The notes under the pieces are model-generated. The model saw only the letters and a program-made list of their open reading frames with translations. It had not been told where the DNA came from and ran no database searches. A stretch of DNA of 64,000 bases from assembly GCF_037176765.1 (NCBI RefSeq), contig NC_090034.1, forward strand, positions 94,414,500 through 94,478,499, given 5' to 3'. How positions within the stretch are numbered: position 1 is the first letter of the stretch; each line of letters begins with the position of its first letter. The stretch comes from Anolis sagrei. Lineage: Eukaryota > Chordata > Lepidosauria > Squamata > Anolidae. Made by a program: the position numbers and the translations under genes. Positions 23,481 through 35,807 of the stretch are shown in pieces.

Positions 23481-23953
23481 AGCAACTCATTTGGATGCAT
23501 TGTTTCCAAATAGATGCATTGAATGGGGAACATATAATTCTACATAATTTGAAAAGGGAGAAAACTCTTTTGTTGTTTCTTCATAATGGAATGGAAATAT
23601 AGATAAGAACTTTCACTAATAACATTATAGATCACAGAACAAAAGAATTCAAGGAGTGGAGGACAGTTTATGAGAAATTCATTTCTGTCTGTAAGTATCT
23701 GGTTGTCAACACTGAGAATGAGGATGTTGAAGTCTTTGGTGTGATACAGCAAATCTGGCCTAATATTCTTTACAACAATCAGTAACACAATGGAATGTTC
23801 CAATCAGAAAAAAATAAAGTCAAGGAAGTTGACCGGAGTTGATCCTGTAGACAGATGTCCAAGATAAAAGAAAATCGTGGCCTACATAGGGCTTAATCTT
23901 TTGGAAATGAGAAGGAAATGGTCTTCAGTACAATGTCCTTGGAAAAAAATGTG
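23481..23953. other. No feature recognised, 3' flank of gene 2
   Basis: No AATAAA on the minus strand was seen here. Confidence 0.3.
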
Positions 23954-24141
23954 TTATAAGAGGACTATGAATAGCAGGAACCCAAAGATAGAAGAGAGGA
24001 GTGATCCAGATAATGCAGAACTTTGATCGGCTGGTCTACAGTCAACTTTTTTATCATCTGTATCAACAATGTTCCACATCCCAGTTTGTAATCCAGCACA
24101 GGTAGATTCTGTTGTGCAGCCCTTCACGTATATACTCTTTT
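23954..24141 (-). CDS. Gene 2 exon 5 (end of LU domain 2 and hydrophobic tail)
   Basis: The acceptor CATGTTCAG ends before 24141. The exon encodes KSIYVKGCTTESTCAG... KVDCRPADQSSALSG and then LLSSIFGFLLFIVLL to a TAA at 23956-23954. The small-residue stretch before the hydrophobic run fits a GPI omega site. Confidence 0.83.
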
Positions 24142-27100
24142 CTGAACATGAGGGAAAAAAGAAGCATCTCAATTCCATGTTATACGACAAAATAAAGTCC
24201 ACTCACCCCAAATGATTCTGGGCATTTTACGATGACTATCAAAATCGGACTTACACAAATTGCACAACACTAAATATTGTTCCCAGAGTGCAAATATTGT
24301 TCTAGGTAATAGTGCAACTAAACATGTATAATTTATTACACTGAAATGCTTTGCTTCCCAGCCAGGAGATCCCTGTTCAAATAAAAGCATTGCCCATTAT
24401 TGAGATGTTATCTTTGTTGGAATTTAACCCCACACTGCCCAAGTCTGCAATCCTCAATGAGGAACAGTTAGTTGGCTTTAGAATGTCAGTTGGAATGTAT
24501 GTATTTGTTCTCTCTCTCTCTCTTTGCTCTCATCCTGATTGTAGTGTAGAATGGATACTCTTAACGTGCAACAGATTATAGGCAAGAGGAAGAAAAACTA
24601 CTTACGGGTGTAGGCATGTTAAGCATGTTTGAAAAAAGATCAAAATGATTTTTTCAGTGACAAGGAGAATCCAGAACTGATGAGAAACTTTAATCAGTGC
24701 AAAATTTGCACAATATTTTTGCAAAGGAAACAGCATCACTTTAAGCAACGAACAGCGTTCTCTTCACATAAAAAAGTATTTCTAGAACAAAATTGCTATT
24801 TCTTAGGTGGAAAACTAGTGCTGTTTTTCACAAAAGTGCAAATTTTGCAAACAGTATGTCTTGAACTGTGAATCAATTACCAAAATGGTGCTGTTTTTGA
24901 AGTCTATCTCAAGGTAAAAAGAAACATGTTAAAACCACTTGTCACTTCCTTTGAGAAGGAAATGAGTGAAGAATTATAACCCAACTAAGTGCTGCAGCCT
25001 TCAACTGTTTTTGAGGCCTGCAGATTTGACCTGCCCACATTTACCACTGTTGCATGACATTTTGGAATGTCTATTAATAATGTGCTACACCAGTGGGAAT
25101 CTGACCACAACCTTTTGGCTTGAGACATTTGGTTCTGCTATTGCTCTGACCACTTCATAGATCACAAGGGCTGGAAACATACTTTTTCACAACAGAAATT
25201 AAGCTGAAATGAGTTCTGTGTCTGTCAATATACTCCATGCCCTCCTACCTCATGCTCTTGCACAGAATCACAAGACACACATACACACCCTTCCGTTGTT
25301 TTTTTGTTTTTTGTTTTGTTTTTGGAGAAACTGTAAGTCACTTCTGATGGGAGAGACTTAGCCGTTTGCAAGGACATTGCCCAGGGGATGCCCAGATGTT
25401 TGATATTTTATCATCCTTCTCTCATGTCTCCGCATGTTGGTCAGCAATCCTGCCGGCACAAGGGTTTAACCCACTGCACCACCGAGGGCTCCCACACTTC
25501 TGGTTACAACTCCTATAAACATGTCAGTATCTCAGAAGGAATCTGTCATGTTGCACAGTGCCTTCGATACAAACAGGAACAAGCTCCTTTGTGGGCTAAA
25601 CCACATACTATTGTAAATACATAGTGTGTTGTTTAAGATCTGTTTTTACTCCATAGAAAGCAGGGACAGACCTGATATAGTTAACAAACAGTGTTCAAAT
25701 ATGAAAGAAGTTTAAAATTTCTACTCTTTGGAGTTTTTGTTTTGTTTTAAGCTAAATCATACACAGAAGACATAAACTCTGTTGTTATCAATATTTAAAA
25801 CTTATTTGCAAAAAAAAAAAGGGAGAAAAGAGCAAAAACCCCTTATCTCTCATCACTGATTGGAGATAAGAGCAGAAGCCTGTGGGAGAGAAGGGGAACT
25901 CTTACAGACTTAATTGACCATACATCTGACATATGATCTGGAGGTTACTTTTCTCTGTTTTACATGATGCTGTTCATTTGAAATCTTCTGTACAAGATAT
26001 TATGTGGGTTTTATTTACCATCAAATGCTTCTATCAAATGTTTTTAAACATCAAATGGTGTGTTAAGTAAAGGTAAAGGATTTCCCTTGACATTAAGTCT
26101 AGTTGTGTTCAACTCTGGGTGGTGGTGCTCATCTCAATTTCTAAGCTGAAGAGCCGGTGTTGTCTGTAGACACCTCCTAGGTCATATGGCCAGTATGAAT
26201 GTATGGAGTGCTGTTACCTTCCCACCATGGTGGTCCATATTGATCTACTCACATTTGCATGAACTGCTAGGTTGGCAGAAGCTGGGGCTAACAGTGGGAG
26301 CTCACCCCACTCCTTGGATTCAAACCGCTAACTTTTTGGTCAGCAAGTTCAGCAGCTTAGTGGTTTAACCCACTGTGCCACTGGGGGCCTTGTGTTATTA
26401 TAATGTATTTATTTATAGCAAAGCCAAGTAGAACTACCTTCCACGTATCCCAAAACCTCTTTTCTAAAACTGAAAATCAATCTGTATGTCAGGGAAGGAG
26501 TAAACAATGCAAATCAAAACATATGATGCAACAAACTAATAAGGCCAGAATTACCAGTATGTAATGTATATGTCATCAAATCCACGCAGTAGTTCTCAGA
26601 TCCAGTACAATTTACTACTGCTGGTGAGCAGGGCTTTGACAAAGAATAGCAGGCTGGACAGCGCTTCCCATTGGCTGTGGTGTTGACTGGTGGCACTGGA
26701 AAACAAAAGGAGGCAGGGGACATAAACTGCTGGTGCATAACATAGAAATATAATTGCTTTTATACAAAATTCAGATAAAATTCTGCACAAAATGTGCATG
26801 TGGTCATTGTGTGCAGAAAACAGTATTTTCTACATGTGCAGAAGCATTTTCCACACAGAAAATATCACTGCATAGAAATACTTTTTGTTGTTTTGTGTAA
26901 AAACCACCATGTGTGAATTTTGCGTACAATGAATCCCTGACTGTGAATATTCTTGCCAGTGTAAGTTTATTCTCATCAAGGGTTCCCAATGCTCAAAATA
27001 ATGCATTTTTTTTAAAAAAAATTTTTTTTCCATCTCTACTATCACAATGGATAAATAATTGCCTTGCTGTGTCAGAAATTCATAATACAAATTTCACACT

Positions 27101-30100
27101 CACTTACAGGCTGCTATAAGGGTAACTTAGTTCATACACACATAGTGCCCCCAACACTATAGAACAGTATGCAACTTTCCAGATGTTATTGGATTGGAAC
27201 TCACAGGATTCCTCACCACTGACTATGGTGGTTATGATGATGGAAAGGCAGTGCAAAATCTGGAGGACCACATAATTCTTATCCCTGCTGCTAAAACATC
27301 TTTTTAATACATAACTTGAAAATATTCTCCTTTTTTGGACTCTAGAGATGTTCCGCATGTCCATGAAAACACAACCTCTGAGAATGCCTGCCACAGATGC
27401 AGGCTAAACGTCAGGAGAGAATGCTTCTGGAACATGGCCATACAGCCTGGAAAACACACGACAACCCAGTGATTCTGGCCATGAAAGCCTTCGACAATAC
27501 AATGAAGAAGTTATTGGAGCATATAAAATCAGTTGTGTGTGTGTTAACTGAAAATGCAAGGCATGAAGCTGATTGGTTGGGGCATGCCCAAAGAGCTAGC
27601 TGAGCCCGGGGATTTTGGCAACAGTTACATATTCAGGCCACTTGCTTTGCAGACAGAGAAAGAGAGATTGATTTGCTTCTTGGCTGATGAAAGACAGTCT
27701 CTCATATGAACACAAAAAGGACAATTTTTAATCTCTCTAAAAGGACATCGTATGAGTCAATGCAACTGTTCACATAATTGTATTTATGTTGCTCTGCATT
27801 GCGAAGAGTAAATTTCTTGTTCTTTACTGATAATATGCATGGCATATTTTCTTTCTCTGGCAAGACAGTGTGTGGACTGGTCAAACGTGAACTACACATT
27901 ATTTTTATTTCATCACAGAAGTGACACACCCAACTTGGTGTACCCCTGGCCACTCCAGGACCTTCTCCGTCAAGGAAAGTTGAACAGCCTGGAGGGAAAA
28001 CAGTGCATATGGCAGAATTAGATGCCCTCATGCCATTTCCAAATAATTTCCCTAAAATGACTCTCTGATAGAAGTGTTTGGTGGGCATCGACCTTGCTCA
28101 ACATCACAAACTGGTTTTCAAAACCGATCAGGGATTTGAGCTCTGATTTCCAAAGTTGTAGTCCAACATTCAAAGCACATAGTCCAACATTCAAAGCATT
28201 ATGCCACACTGGCTGTTAGAGCCCTTTCACACAGCCCTATATCCCAGAATATCAAGGCAGAAAATCCCACGATATGTGCTTTGAACTGGGTTATCTGAAT
28301 CTACACTTAGATAATGTAGGATTTCCTGACTTGATATTCTAGGATATAGGGCTGTGTGGAAGGGCCCATATAACTGCATAGCTCCTTGCAAAACATCTGA
28401 AAAAGTCCTTGTGTTGATACACACCTCTGGTTATGTAATCATAAACCACATCTTATGCTGGGTCGTAGAATTAGTCAGTACCTTGCAAAATATCTGAAAA
28501 GGTTATTGTGCTGACACATCCCTCCTGGTTAAGTCAGTATAAGTCTGGGGTCCCTTCCACACAGCCATAAAACCAGAATATCAAGGCAGAAAATCCCACA
28601 ATATCTGCTTTGAACTGGTTTATCTGAGTCAACACCACCATATATTCATATATTCCAATTCAAAATAGATAATCTGGGATTTTATTCAGCTGTGTGGAAG
28701 GGGCCACAGCTACAACAGGTTGTTTGAGGATTAATTCATAATTGCCTGTGGTAAATGAATGCCGGTTTACAATCCTGGACATTCCGCTCATTGTTATGAC
28801 ACAACCATCACATATTCACAATGATACAAAGGCAGAAAAGGGGGAATTCGAGGGAAAATACAATATGTCATGCTTACAATGAGAAAGGGCTGCACTGCAG
28901 TTTTCCTCCATGCAACAGTTGGCGCTCTTCCTGATGAATTCTCCTTGACCAAAGGTGACCAATGTCCATCTAGATGTGCAGTTCTCAGAGGAATAGCATC
29001 CCTTTTCTACAGTAAACTCTATTTTTCCACCTACAGAACAATATAGAGATTACTATTCAGTAGTGACAAAATCTTCACCTGCATCTAACAGCCTTATTTC
29101 TAATCTAATGCTTCACCTTGACCCAATTAGACCATACTGGTTGCCCAAATGGATCACCTTTTTGCCTTCATTTAATTTCCCTTTTTCTCACCTTGTGATT
29201 TTTCAGTTATACCAATAGCACAGGTATTTTCATCATCTTCACAGAACTCTAGTCCTCCGGTGCAATTGCTGCTGGTAGCAAAACAAGTTTCACATTCCAA
29301 GAAGGCACCTTCAGGAAAAGTAAAGAATACACACACACACGTATATATAGTGTGATTATTTGATATACAACAAGATTAGTGCACAGCATACAATATCACT
29401 ATGCTGACTTTTGTATTTGATCACAACGTTGTTTAGGACTGTGTGATGTATAAACAAATAATGTGTACAGACCCATCAGGGTGGCCTTTTGCAGCAGACA
29501 GATGGTAAATTTGTCAGTACAGATTGTTTTTAAGTGCAGGCCAAGGACTTTAGGCACTGCACCACTGGGACCACCTTTACTGGCTTGTGCCAGAGTCTTT
29601 GCAATTCTATCTTTAAATCCTTATATCATGTAGGATTTTCCAGTTGCTTCTCATCAATTCTGCTGTCACCTGGGATTGCAACATTGATGATCCATACTTT
29701 GTTTGTTACCATGAGTTTGAGGTCAGAAGTATTGTGCTCCAAAGTTCTGTCAGTTTGAATTCAGAAGTCCCAGAGAAGTTTGACATGTTCATTTTGTGCA
29801 ACCTTTTCAGGCTTGGGATCCCACCAGTTTTTTTTTATCACAGGCAGATGGTATTTGTGGCACAAGTTCCAGTGGATCATCTGAGCAACGGTATTCTGCC
29901 TCTGCTTATAGTCCGTCTGCACGATCTTCTTGCAGCAGCTCAGTATGTTATCCATCATTTTGTCTGCTTCCTTGCAGAGTCTACATTTGGAATCTGTAAT
30001 CAACTTTCCAATTCTGGCTTTGATGACATCAGTTCTAATTGCTCGTTCTTGGTCTGAGAGAATCAGGCTCTCCATCTTCTTTTTCAAAGTTCCATTTGTG

Positions 30101-30870
30101 AGCCACATTCATGTTTTTTTCCTTGTCAGTTTTGCTCTGAATTTTTTTCCCAGAAACTGTCCATAGAGAGTCTTCTTTTGCTAGTTTTCTACTGTTGACA
30201 TCCAACAATGTATGTTATTAGACAGAGACCATAAATGGGGGGGGGGGGGGGGGGGAATGAAGTAAATGCCACCTATATAAATTTTACTACCTACAAGTGA
30301 TTTTAAATATATACATATATGGGGATGCAATGACTTCATTTTGCCCTTCTTCCCTCCAGCTAGCTAATAGCTACACTCATGGAACAACATGTTCTCAGTT
30401 GATGTGTGAAGCAGGATGTATCACCTTCCACGTCTCTTCTTCTTCCACAGTTCTTTGAAGAAGACATACCATCATAAAATATGTATAAAGTATGTATTGT
30501 TTTTTCTTTAAAATCATATCATGTTAAGAAACAGAATGGAATGATTTCTGGTTGAATTAAATGGATTTCTCCTAATGTTTGGCTCCAAAAGAGCTTGAAT
30601 GTTTGAAGACTCAAAACGAAAGTAAAACTTACAACTCCTTTTCTCCATTGGAAGCTAATTCTGTGCCTGTCTCTTGATAATTGTACTAGTCTTCCAATAA
30701 CATCGGCATAAACATATGGCTTTTTTTGAATGTTAATATATGCCTATGGAGACTGGGGGAGGGGACATAACAGCATTTAATAACTGAACCCACTTTAAGT
30801 CAGTTATCAATGAGATCTTACCCAAAGTTGGAAGCAGAGTGCAGAGGAACAGTACCAAGAGAGTATTCAT
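23954..30870 (-). CDS. Gene 2: two-domain Ly6/uPAR protein, PLI-gamma-like, five exons
   Basis: Exons on the minus strand are 30822-30870, 29192-29308, 28878-29030, 26555-26695 and 23954-24141. All joins are phase 1. The total is 648 nt (215 residues plus stop). Residues 1-17 (MNTLLVLFLCTLLPTLG) are a signal peptide. Domain 1 (about 18-106) has ten cysteines, opens LECETC and ends NCCMEENC. Domain 2 opens NGKRCPAC, contains KGCTTESTC and VDC, and has eight cysteines. Sequons NCT and NTT occur in both domains. The tail LLSSIFGFLLFIVLL suggests a GPI signal. Exon sizes 49, 117 and 153 equal those of gene 1, so the pair arose by duplication. Its introns hold two Harbinger-type MITEs, two SINEs, a Penelope end and an R2/R4-like LINE fragment. 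It is likely a cell-surface LU protein; its ligand is unknown. Confidence 0.85.
24142..25299. other. Gene 2 intron 4, mostly unassigned
   Basis: Holds a short (TC)n run at 24510-24523 and the TTTCTGC-type repeat at 24640-24900. Nothing else recognised. Confidence 0.4.
25300..25492 (-). mobile_element. tRNA-derived SINE, internally deleted
   Basis: gagaaactgtaagtcacttc at the left and gggtttaacccactgcacca at the right. About 80 bases of the family core, seen at 41665-41931, are missing. Confidence 0.65.
26066..26392 (-). mobile_element. Sauria-type SINE
   Basis: The tail aaggtaaaggatttccc lies at the left and the head ggtttaacccactgtgccac at the right. It has probable short flanking repeats tgtgtta. 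It lies in gene 2 intron 4, in sense with the gene. Confidence 0.78.
26555..26695 (-). CDS. Gene 2 exon 4 (first half of LU domain 2)
   Basis: Encodes PPVNTTANGKRCPACYSL... VVNCTGSENYCVDLM and then a short extension to donor GTAATTC. It is 141 nt, four codons longer than gene 1 exon 4. The acceptor is TTTTCCAG. Confidence 0.83.
27344..27500 (+). mobile_element. Penelope-like terminal fragment
   Basis: aacctctgagaatgcctgcc, aggctaaacgtcaggagaga, then aacccagtgattctggccat and gccttcgacaata. Confidence 0.65.
27501..27925 (-). repeat. Dispersed repeat, class unknown (copy 2)
   Basis: Reverse-complement match of 945-1365, including ggcatgccccaaccaatcag on the minus strand. It lies in gene 2 intron 3. 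Confidence 0.55.
28219..28367. mobile_element. Harbinger-type palindromic MITE
   Basis: Ends gagccctttcacacagccc and gggctgtgtggaagggccc are complementary. Left flank TTA, right flank ATA. In gene 2 intron 3. Confidence 0.65.
28547..28705. mobile_element. Harbinger-type palindromic MITE
   Basis: ggggtcccttccacacagcc ... gctgtgtggaaggggcc, the same family. It is about 170 bases upstream of gene 2 exon 3's donor side. Confidence 0.65.
28878..29030 (-). CDS. Gene 2 exon 3 (second half of LU domain 1)
   Basis: Encodes KIEFTVEKGCYSSENC... ANCCMEENCSAALSH. The 153-nt length equals gene 1 exon 3. Acceptor TTCTGTAG, donor GTAAGCATG. Confidence 0.85.
29192..29308 (-). CDS. Gene 2 exon 2 (first half of LU domain 1)
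   Basis: Encodes AFLECETCFATSSNCTGG... FCEDDENTC. It is 117 nt long, with acceptor CCTGAAG before 29308 and donor GTGAGAAA after 29192. It carries an NCT sequon. Confidence 0.82.
29390..30115 (-). mobile_element. LINE fragment with CCHC C-terminus (R2/R4-like)
   Basis: The minus strand encodes NGTLKKKMESLILSDQERAI, KCRLCKEADKMMDNILSCC, AQMIHWNLCHKYHLP and VKLLWDF. The R2-group knuckle normally has His where Asn (MMDN) stands here. The 3' part matches the reverse of 61961-62290. In gene 2 intron 1. Confidence 0.6.
30237..30256. repeat. Poly-G run
   Basis: About 20 consecutive G on the plus strand, in gene 2 intron 1. Confidence 0.9.
30822..30870 (-). CDS. Gene 2 exon 1 (signal peptide)
   Basis: ATG at 30870-30868 opens MNTLLVLFLCTLLPTLG. 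The donor GTAAGATC follows 30822. The exon has 49 coding bases, phase 1. Confidence 0.8.
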
Positions 30871-30985
30871 GCTGCTGCTGATGTGAGATGTCCAGTCGAA
30901 GGCCCAGGTCTAAAACTTCAATGAAGCAAATTCTATGGCCTGAAGTGACCACAAAAAGATGAAGGGTGAAAGAGACCTAACAACC

Positions 30986-30992
30986 ATTTATA
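30986..30992 (-). promoter_or_regulatory. TATA-like box upstream of gene 2, within a transposon module
   Basis: TATAAAT on the minus strand, 116 bases upstream of the gene 2 ATG. It lies at the edge of the repeated module described at 30986-31386, whose consensus carries ctataaatccc. Confidence 0.3.
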
Positions 30993-31386
30993 GTTCACCT
31001 ACAATCAAAGAACATTCTTAACCTCACCAACGATGGAAATGAACCAAACTTGGCACACAGTTCTGTCATGACCAACAGAAAATACTGGAAGGGTTTGATG
31101 GGCAGTGTCCTTTGGTTTTGGAGTTCACCTACATCCAGAGATCACTGTGGACTCAAACAATGATGGATCTGGACCAAACTCTACAAGAATACTCAATATG
31201 CCCAAATGTGAACACTGGTGGAGTTTGGGGGAAATAGAATCTTGGCATTTGGAAGTCGTAGTTGCTGGGATTTATAGTTCACCTACAATCACAGAGCATT
31301 TTGAATCTCACCAACGATAGAATTGGGCCAAACCTCCCACACAGAACCCCCATGTGGGCCACAGCAACACGTGGCAGGGGATGGCG
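30986..31386 (+). mobile_element. Helitron 3' part with ttcacctacaatc module
   Basis: Repeats of ggatttatagttcacctaca surround gaccaaactctacaagaata. It ends gggccacagcaacacgtggc, the Helitron 3' hairpin also seen at 630-650. The terminal CTAG is not intact. Confidence 0.55.
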
Positions 31387-31561
31387 TGTATATATATATA
31401 TATATACACTCTCCATTTGCTTCACTGCCAACAAAACCTCTGAAGATGCCAGCCACAGATGCAGGTGAAACATCAGGAGAGAATGCTGCTGGAACATGGC
31501 CATACAGTCTAAAAAACTCACAGCAACCCAATGGTTCCAGCCATGAAAACTTTCAACAACA

Positions 31562-31602
<41 letters not shown>
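31387..31602 (+). mobile_element. Penelope-like terminal fragment with microsatellites
   Basis: A (TA)n run precedes aacctctgaagatgccagcc ... cccaatggttccagccatga. An (ATT)n tail runs 31563-31601. Confidence 0.6.
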
Positions 31603-31603
31603 G

Positions 31604-32580
31604 AAAACAGAGTGGGAGGCATAGGAATTTGGCAGGGATCATCCTCTCTAATCCTCTCCTGAGACTATCTTCACTTCCAGCCAGCTGCAGAGAACTATGT
31701 GAGCTCCAGACCATCATGAGGACTCCATTCTGACATCAGCAGAGGTGCCCACATGACAGGAAAAAGAAGGCAGATAATCCCTCCTCTTTTGAAGTCAGAA
31801 TAAGGCACTCATGATGGCCAGGAGCTCATCCAAAGCTCTGCAGCCAGCAAGAAGCAGCAGTGGCAACTTGGACATGATCCATTGCTCTTTCCCTGCACTG
31901 ATGATTGTAGGGAAAAGGAGGTGATGATGATATCCTGGTTAAGTCAGTATAAGTCTGGGGTCCCTTCCAGAAAGCAGATTGGCCCAAATTGTACACAGTC
32001 CAACTGTCTGGACTGTTCCGGAGTCACAGGATACTTCAACTCTACCCTGGTGTGGGGCACAGCTGTTTAAACACAGTATAACTCATGATACCAGGCATGC
32101 AGCAATGTTGTGAGGACAGCCAGGGGCCAATTTAGGGTGAATCTGGGTTTTCATGCCCATGTAGACAAGCCCAGAGAGTCGTGAAATCCAGGCAATAACA
32201 TTTCAACTCTATTAACAAAATAGAAAGTAATTTTCTATGAGATCCGAATTTAATATTTTGAGTTACTCCATTGGGGAGAAAATTCACCCTGATCATTGCT
32301 CTAATATTTTTCAACTTCATGGTTTTCTTTTTTGACATCAGAGCCATCAGCAATAGCAAAAAACATTGGCTGTTGTGCAAAAATGTTGTTGGTTTTGGTC
32401 AAAAATATTGAGGGACTTTTTTGTCAAAATTGTTGATACAACACACACACACATTTTCTGTGCAAAAAAATCCCTACTCATGACAAAGTGTGCTGATACG
32501 GCTGTACCAGGAGCTCCAACTTTATTTTCTTTCTGTTATCTGTTTGCAGTCATAGGACAGGCCTCCTGTCCATCATAATT
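31604..32580. other. No gene recognised
   Basis: Contains a TTTTTGTCAAAA/TTCTGTGCAAAA texture near 32380-32470 and no exon. Confidence 0.35.
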
Positions 32581-33270
32581 AAGCTTTGGTTCCGCGCCTT
32601 GTTCAGGGCTCTGGGAGGGAAAGGAGCCATTTTTTGGGCAGTCTCTCATAAAGAAACTAAACTATAGGACGTAGACCAGCTCGTCCCATAGAAAAGCTTC
32701 TTTTCCCAAGAACATTTGGGGAAACAGAAACGGAAATTCCAGGGAAAAGATCCCAAGGCTCTGGCTGAGAGCTCACAGCCTCTCAGCCTCACAGCAATCA
32801 GAGGGAAAACAGCCCTGAAGTTTTCAAAGAATTATCTGAGGGAGGACAGCACTACAGATCCACGGAACTCTGAAATATCTACAAGCCTCGGCTGGTAGGT
32901 CTACTCGATACCCAGACGCATTTGGAATCAGTAGTAGGACCCACACCGATGAGGCATAGATAGTAAACAGCCTGGGAGAGGTTAAAAGGGGTTTTTCCTA
33001 CAGAGAAAGTACAGTTAATTAAAGTCAGGTATCAGTCCATTGAGGAACTAGACTAAGAAAGTCTTGAAGTGTTGTTTGAAGCATTGAAGATTTGTTGTTT
33101 GTTCCATAATAAAGACTTTGTTGTATCATCAAAGACCCTAAAGACCATTACTTCAGAAAAATCCCTCAGAACCTCTCTTTGAGGCACCCTTGGATTCACG
33201 CTGGGCTTAAAGTATATGTCCTATAGAAAAGTACAGCTGTTATAGGCCCAGCGAGTGACAGAACATAAAT
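32581..33270 (+). mobile_element. Possible LTR-type fossil (solo LTR or leader)
   Basis: An AATAAA near 33105 is followed by a U5-like stretch and a cccagcgagtgacagaac box that resembles a gypsy-class junction. No open frame remains. Family and age cannot be fixed; it looks broken. Confidence 0.3.
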
Positions 33271-33454
33271 ACATAAGAGGGAAAAAATCCATAAGAAAAA
33301 ATGCTTATAATATTCTCAGCACAGAATAAACTGAAACGTTCCTTTTGCATGTGCAATAAGGAAATAAATGAAGATTCTCATCCCTACAAGAGAGAAAATC
33401 CTGGAGTATGGTATGCAACTGTAGAAAAGTGATGTCTTATAATCACTGAAGTAC

Positions 33455-34735
33455 TGCAAGTCGCTTTTGGTGTGAGAGAATCAGTCGTCTACAAAGAAGA
33501 ATGTCCTGCTTCAGGGGGGAGTGTGCTTGCTCCATCAATGTTTAACATTTACACAAATGACCAGCCACTGCCAGAAGTGACAGAGATTTTCATCTATGCT
33601 GACAATCATTCTGTCACCACTCAAGAGGAAGCTTTGAAATGTTTGAACAGAAGCTCTCTAAAGCTTTAGGTGCTCTTACTGTCTATTACAGGGGAAACCA
33701 GCTGATTCCTAATCCATCTAAAATGCAGACATGTGCTTTTCATCTTAAGAACAGAGAAGCATCTCAAGCCCTGACGATTACCAGGGAAGGAATCCCACTA
33801 GAGCATTGCACCACAACAAAATATCAGAGAGTTACTCTGGACCATGCTCTGACTTACAAGAAGCACTGCTTGGATATCAAGCAAAAAGTGGGTGCTAGAA
33901 ATAATATCATACAAAAGCATAGTGGCACAACCTGGGGATCACAACTAGACACAGTGAAGACATCAGCCCTTGCGCTTTGCTATTCTGCTGTGAATATGCA
34001 TGCCCAATGTGGAATACATCTCCTCACATTAAAACAGCGAGTGTGGCTCTTAATGAGACATGCTGCATTATCACAGGAAGTCTAGATGCTACAGCATTGG
34101 AGAAATGATACTGTTTAGCCAGTATTGCACCACCTGACATCTGTCGCAAAGTAGCAGCCAGTAATGAAAGAATCAAGGCATTGACATCTCTGGCCCACCC
34201 TCTGTTTGGATATTAGTCAGCAGGCCAATTCCTTAAATGAAGAAACAGCTTTCTAAGACATACAGAGATACTTGCAGGAACATCTCAGCAAACAAGAGTC
34301 CAAAATTGGCAGGCTAAAACCTGGAACCTCAATCCATGGCTGATACTGGATGAAAAACCCCCTCCTGGGCACACAGAGAACTCAGCGACTTGGAAGGTGC
34401 TGAACAGACTGCACTGGGACCACAAGATGCAGAGCTAACCTTAAGAAAGGGGGCTACAAAGTGGAGTCCACGACATACGAGTGTGGAGAAGAGCAAACCA
34501 CAAACCACTTACTACAATGCAGCCTGAGCCCTGCCACATGCACAATGGAGGACCTTCTCACAGTGACACCCGAGGCACTCCAAGTGGCCAGCTTCTGGTC
34601 AAAGAAAATCTAGTATAATGCAAAGTTTTAAACTTTGTTTGTGTGTGTGTTTTTTTAAAAAAATGCACACACATTATAACTGTACCCTCAATTTGTTTCT
34701 GACATGATAAATAAATAAATCCTTGAAGAAGATCT
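33455..34735 (+). mobile_element. Jockey-superfamily-like LINE, RT palm to 3' end
   Basis: Fragments read GSVLAPSMFNIYTNDQPLPE, IFIYADNHSVTTQ (YADN where YADD is expected), NQLIPNPSKMQTCAFHLKN, LDHALTYKKHCLDIKQKV. Then follow a C-terminal C-x-C region near 34480 and a 3' UTR. A SINE scrap (actgcaagtcgcttttggtg) is fused at its left edge. Confidence 0.65.
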
Positions 34736-35807
34736 TGGCGATGCCCACCACTTCATTTTTTGTAAACAAAAAAAAAAGTTCCACATTGCCCAGTAAATGG
34801 ATTAGCCTGGATCCTGTTCCCCATTATTTGACATCCCAGGACTACTTGAGCTCCAGCAGAGGCTTTCAGTTTAGTAATAGGAAGTAACCAGAAGTCATTT
34901 CCTGTTTACCTTCTTTTAAAAAAAGGAAGGACACTATTTGGTCTAAAATTGCCAAATGTACAAAAAAAATACCCCTACCCATAGGGGTATTTGGAATAGA
35001 TATCTGTGCATTACATATGCTATTTGGAATTATTCAGGTGTCTTAAAAAGTCTCTGTATCCCCAAGCAACCTGTGAGTTGTATTTTGTGCACCTTCCCTA
35101 TAGATTTACTTCCACCCTATAAGCTAACTTACTGCTTTTAGGTGCTTTGAAGAACATTAACTCATAACAAACAATGAAGAAAAAGATGCAGAGAAAGGAT
35201 ACTGAGGTACTCACCCTCTGTACTTGCAGTGAGGTTGTATTTAGCTCTTTGCAACTTTGTACTGCCATTTTGCAATTTGGTTCTCTGCCTCAGGTGACCA
35301 AATAACTTGGGTCCCCCCTTGCTGGGAAATGGTGATTCAACCACATGCACCAGGGGAAAAAATATGAGGCTAGGTCCCACAGTACACCAAATTAATGCAT
35401 TTCTTTTAAAAGGGCTCTGTTGTGCTTCAGGCCATTAAGGTTTTCCACTTGGAAGTGAATACTATGGACTGACAAGTATGTATAACCGAAAGAGAATGTC
35501 CTTCAGAATGCTTTGCATGTAGGAAGGGAAATTCCATGCAGTAAATTTGAATAGGATTAGTCAGCACTTGACAAGCATGAGAAAAACGTAACCCTCTGCG
35601 AACCTCGTGACCAAGGATTGCATGTTTATTCTGGCGTAAATTATATGAAAACCGAAAATACTGAAAAAGGGGGAAGTCCAATTTTGCAGAGAAGTATTGT
35701 GTAGGCAAGCTAAACACATAACCAAACTTGCAAATATATAAGGATTATTTCCTCCAGTTGAACAAAAATGCAGAGAACTCTCCAGTATTTCACAGATGAA
35801 AACTATG
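34736..35807. other. No feature recognised
   Basis: No exon or repeat edge seen. Confidence 0.35.
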
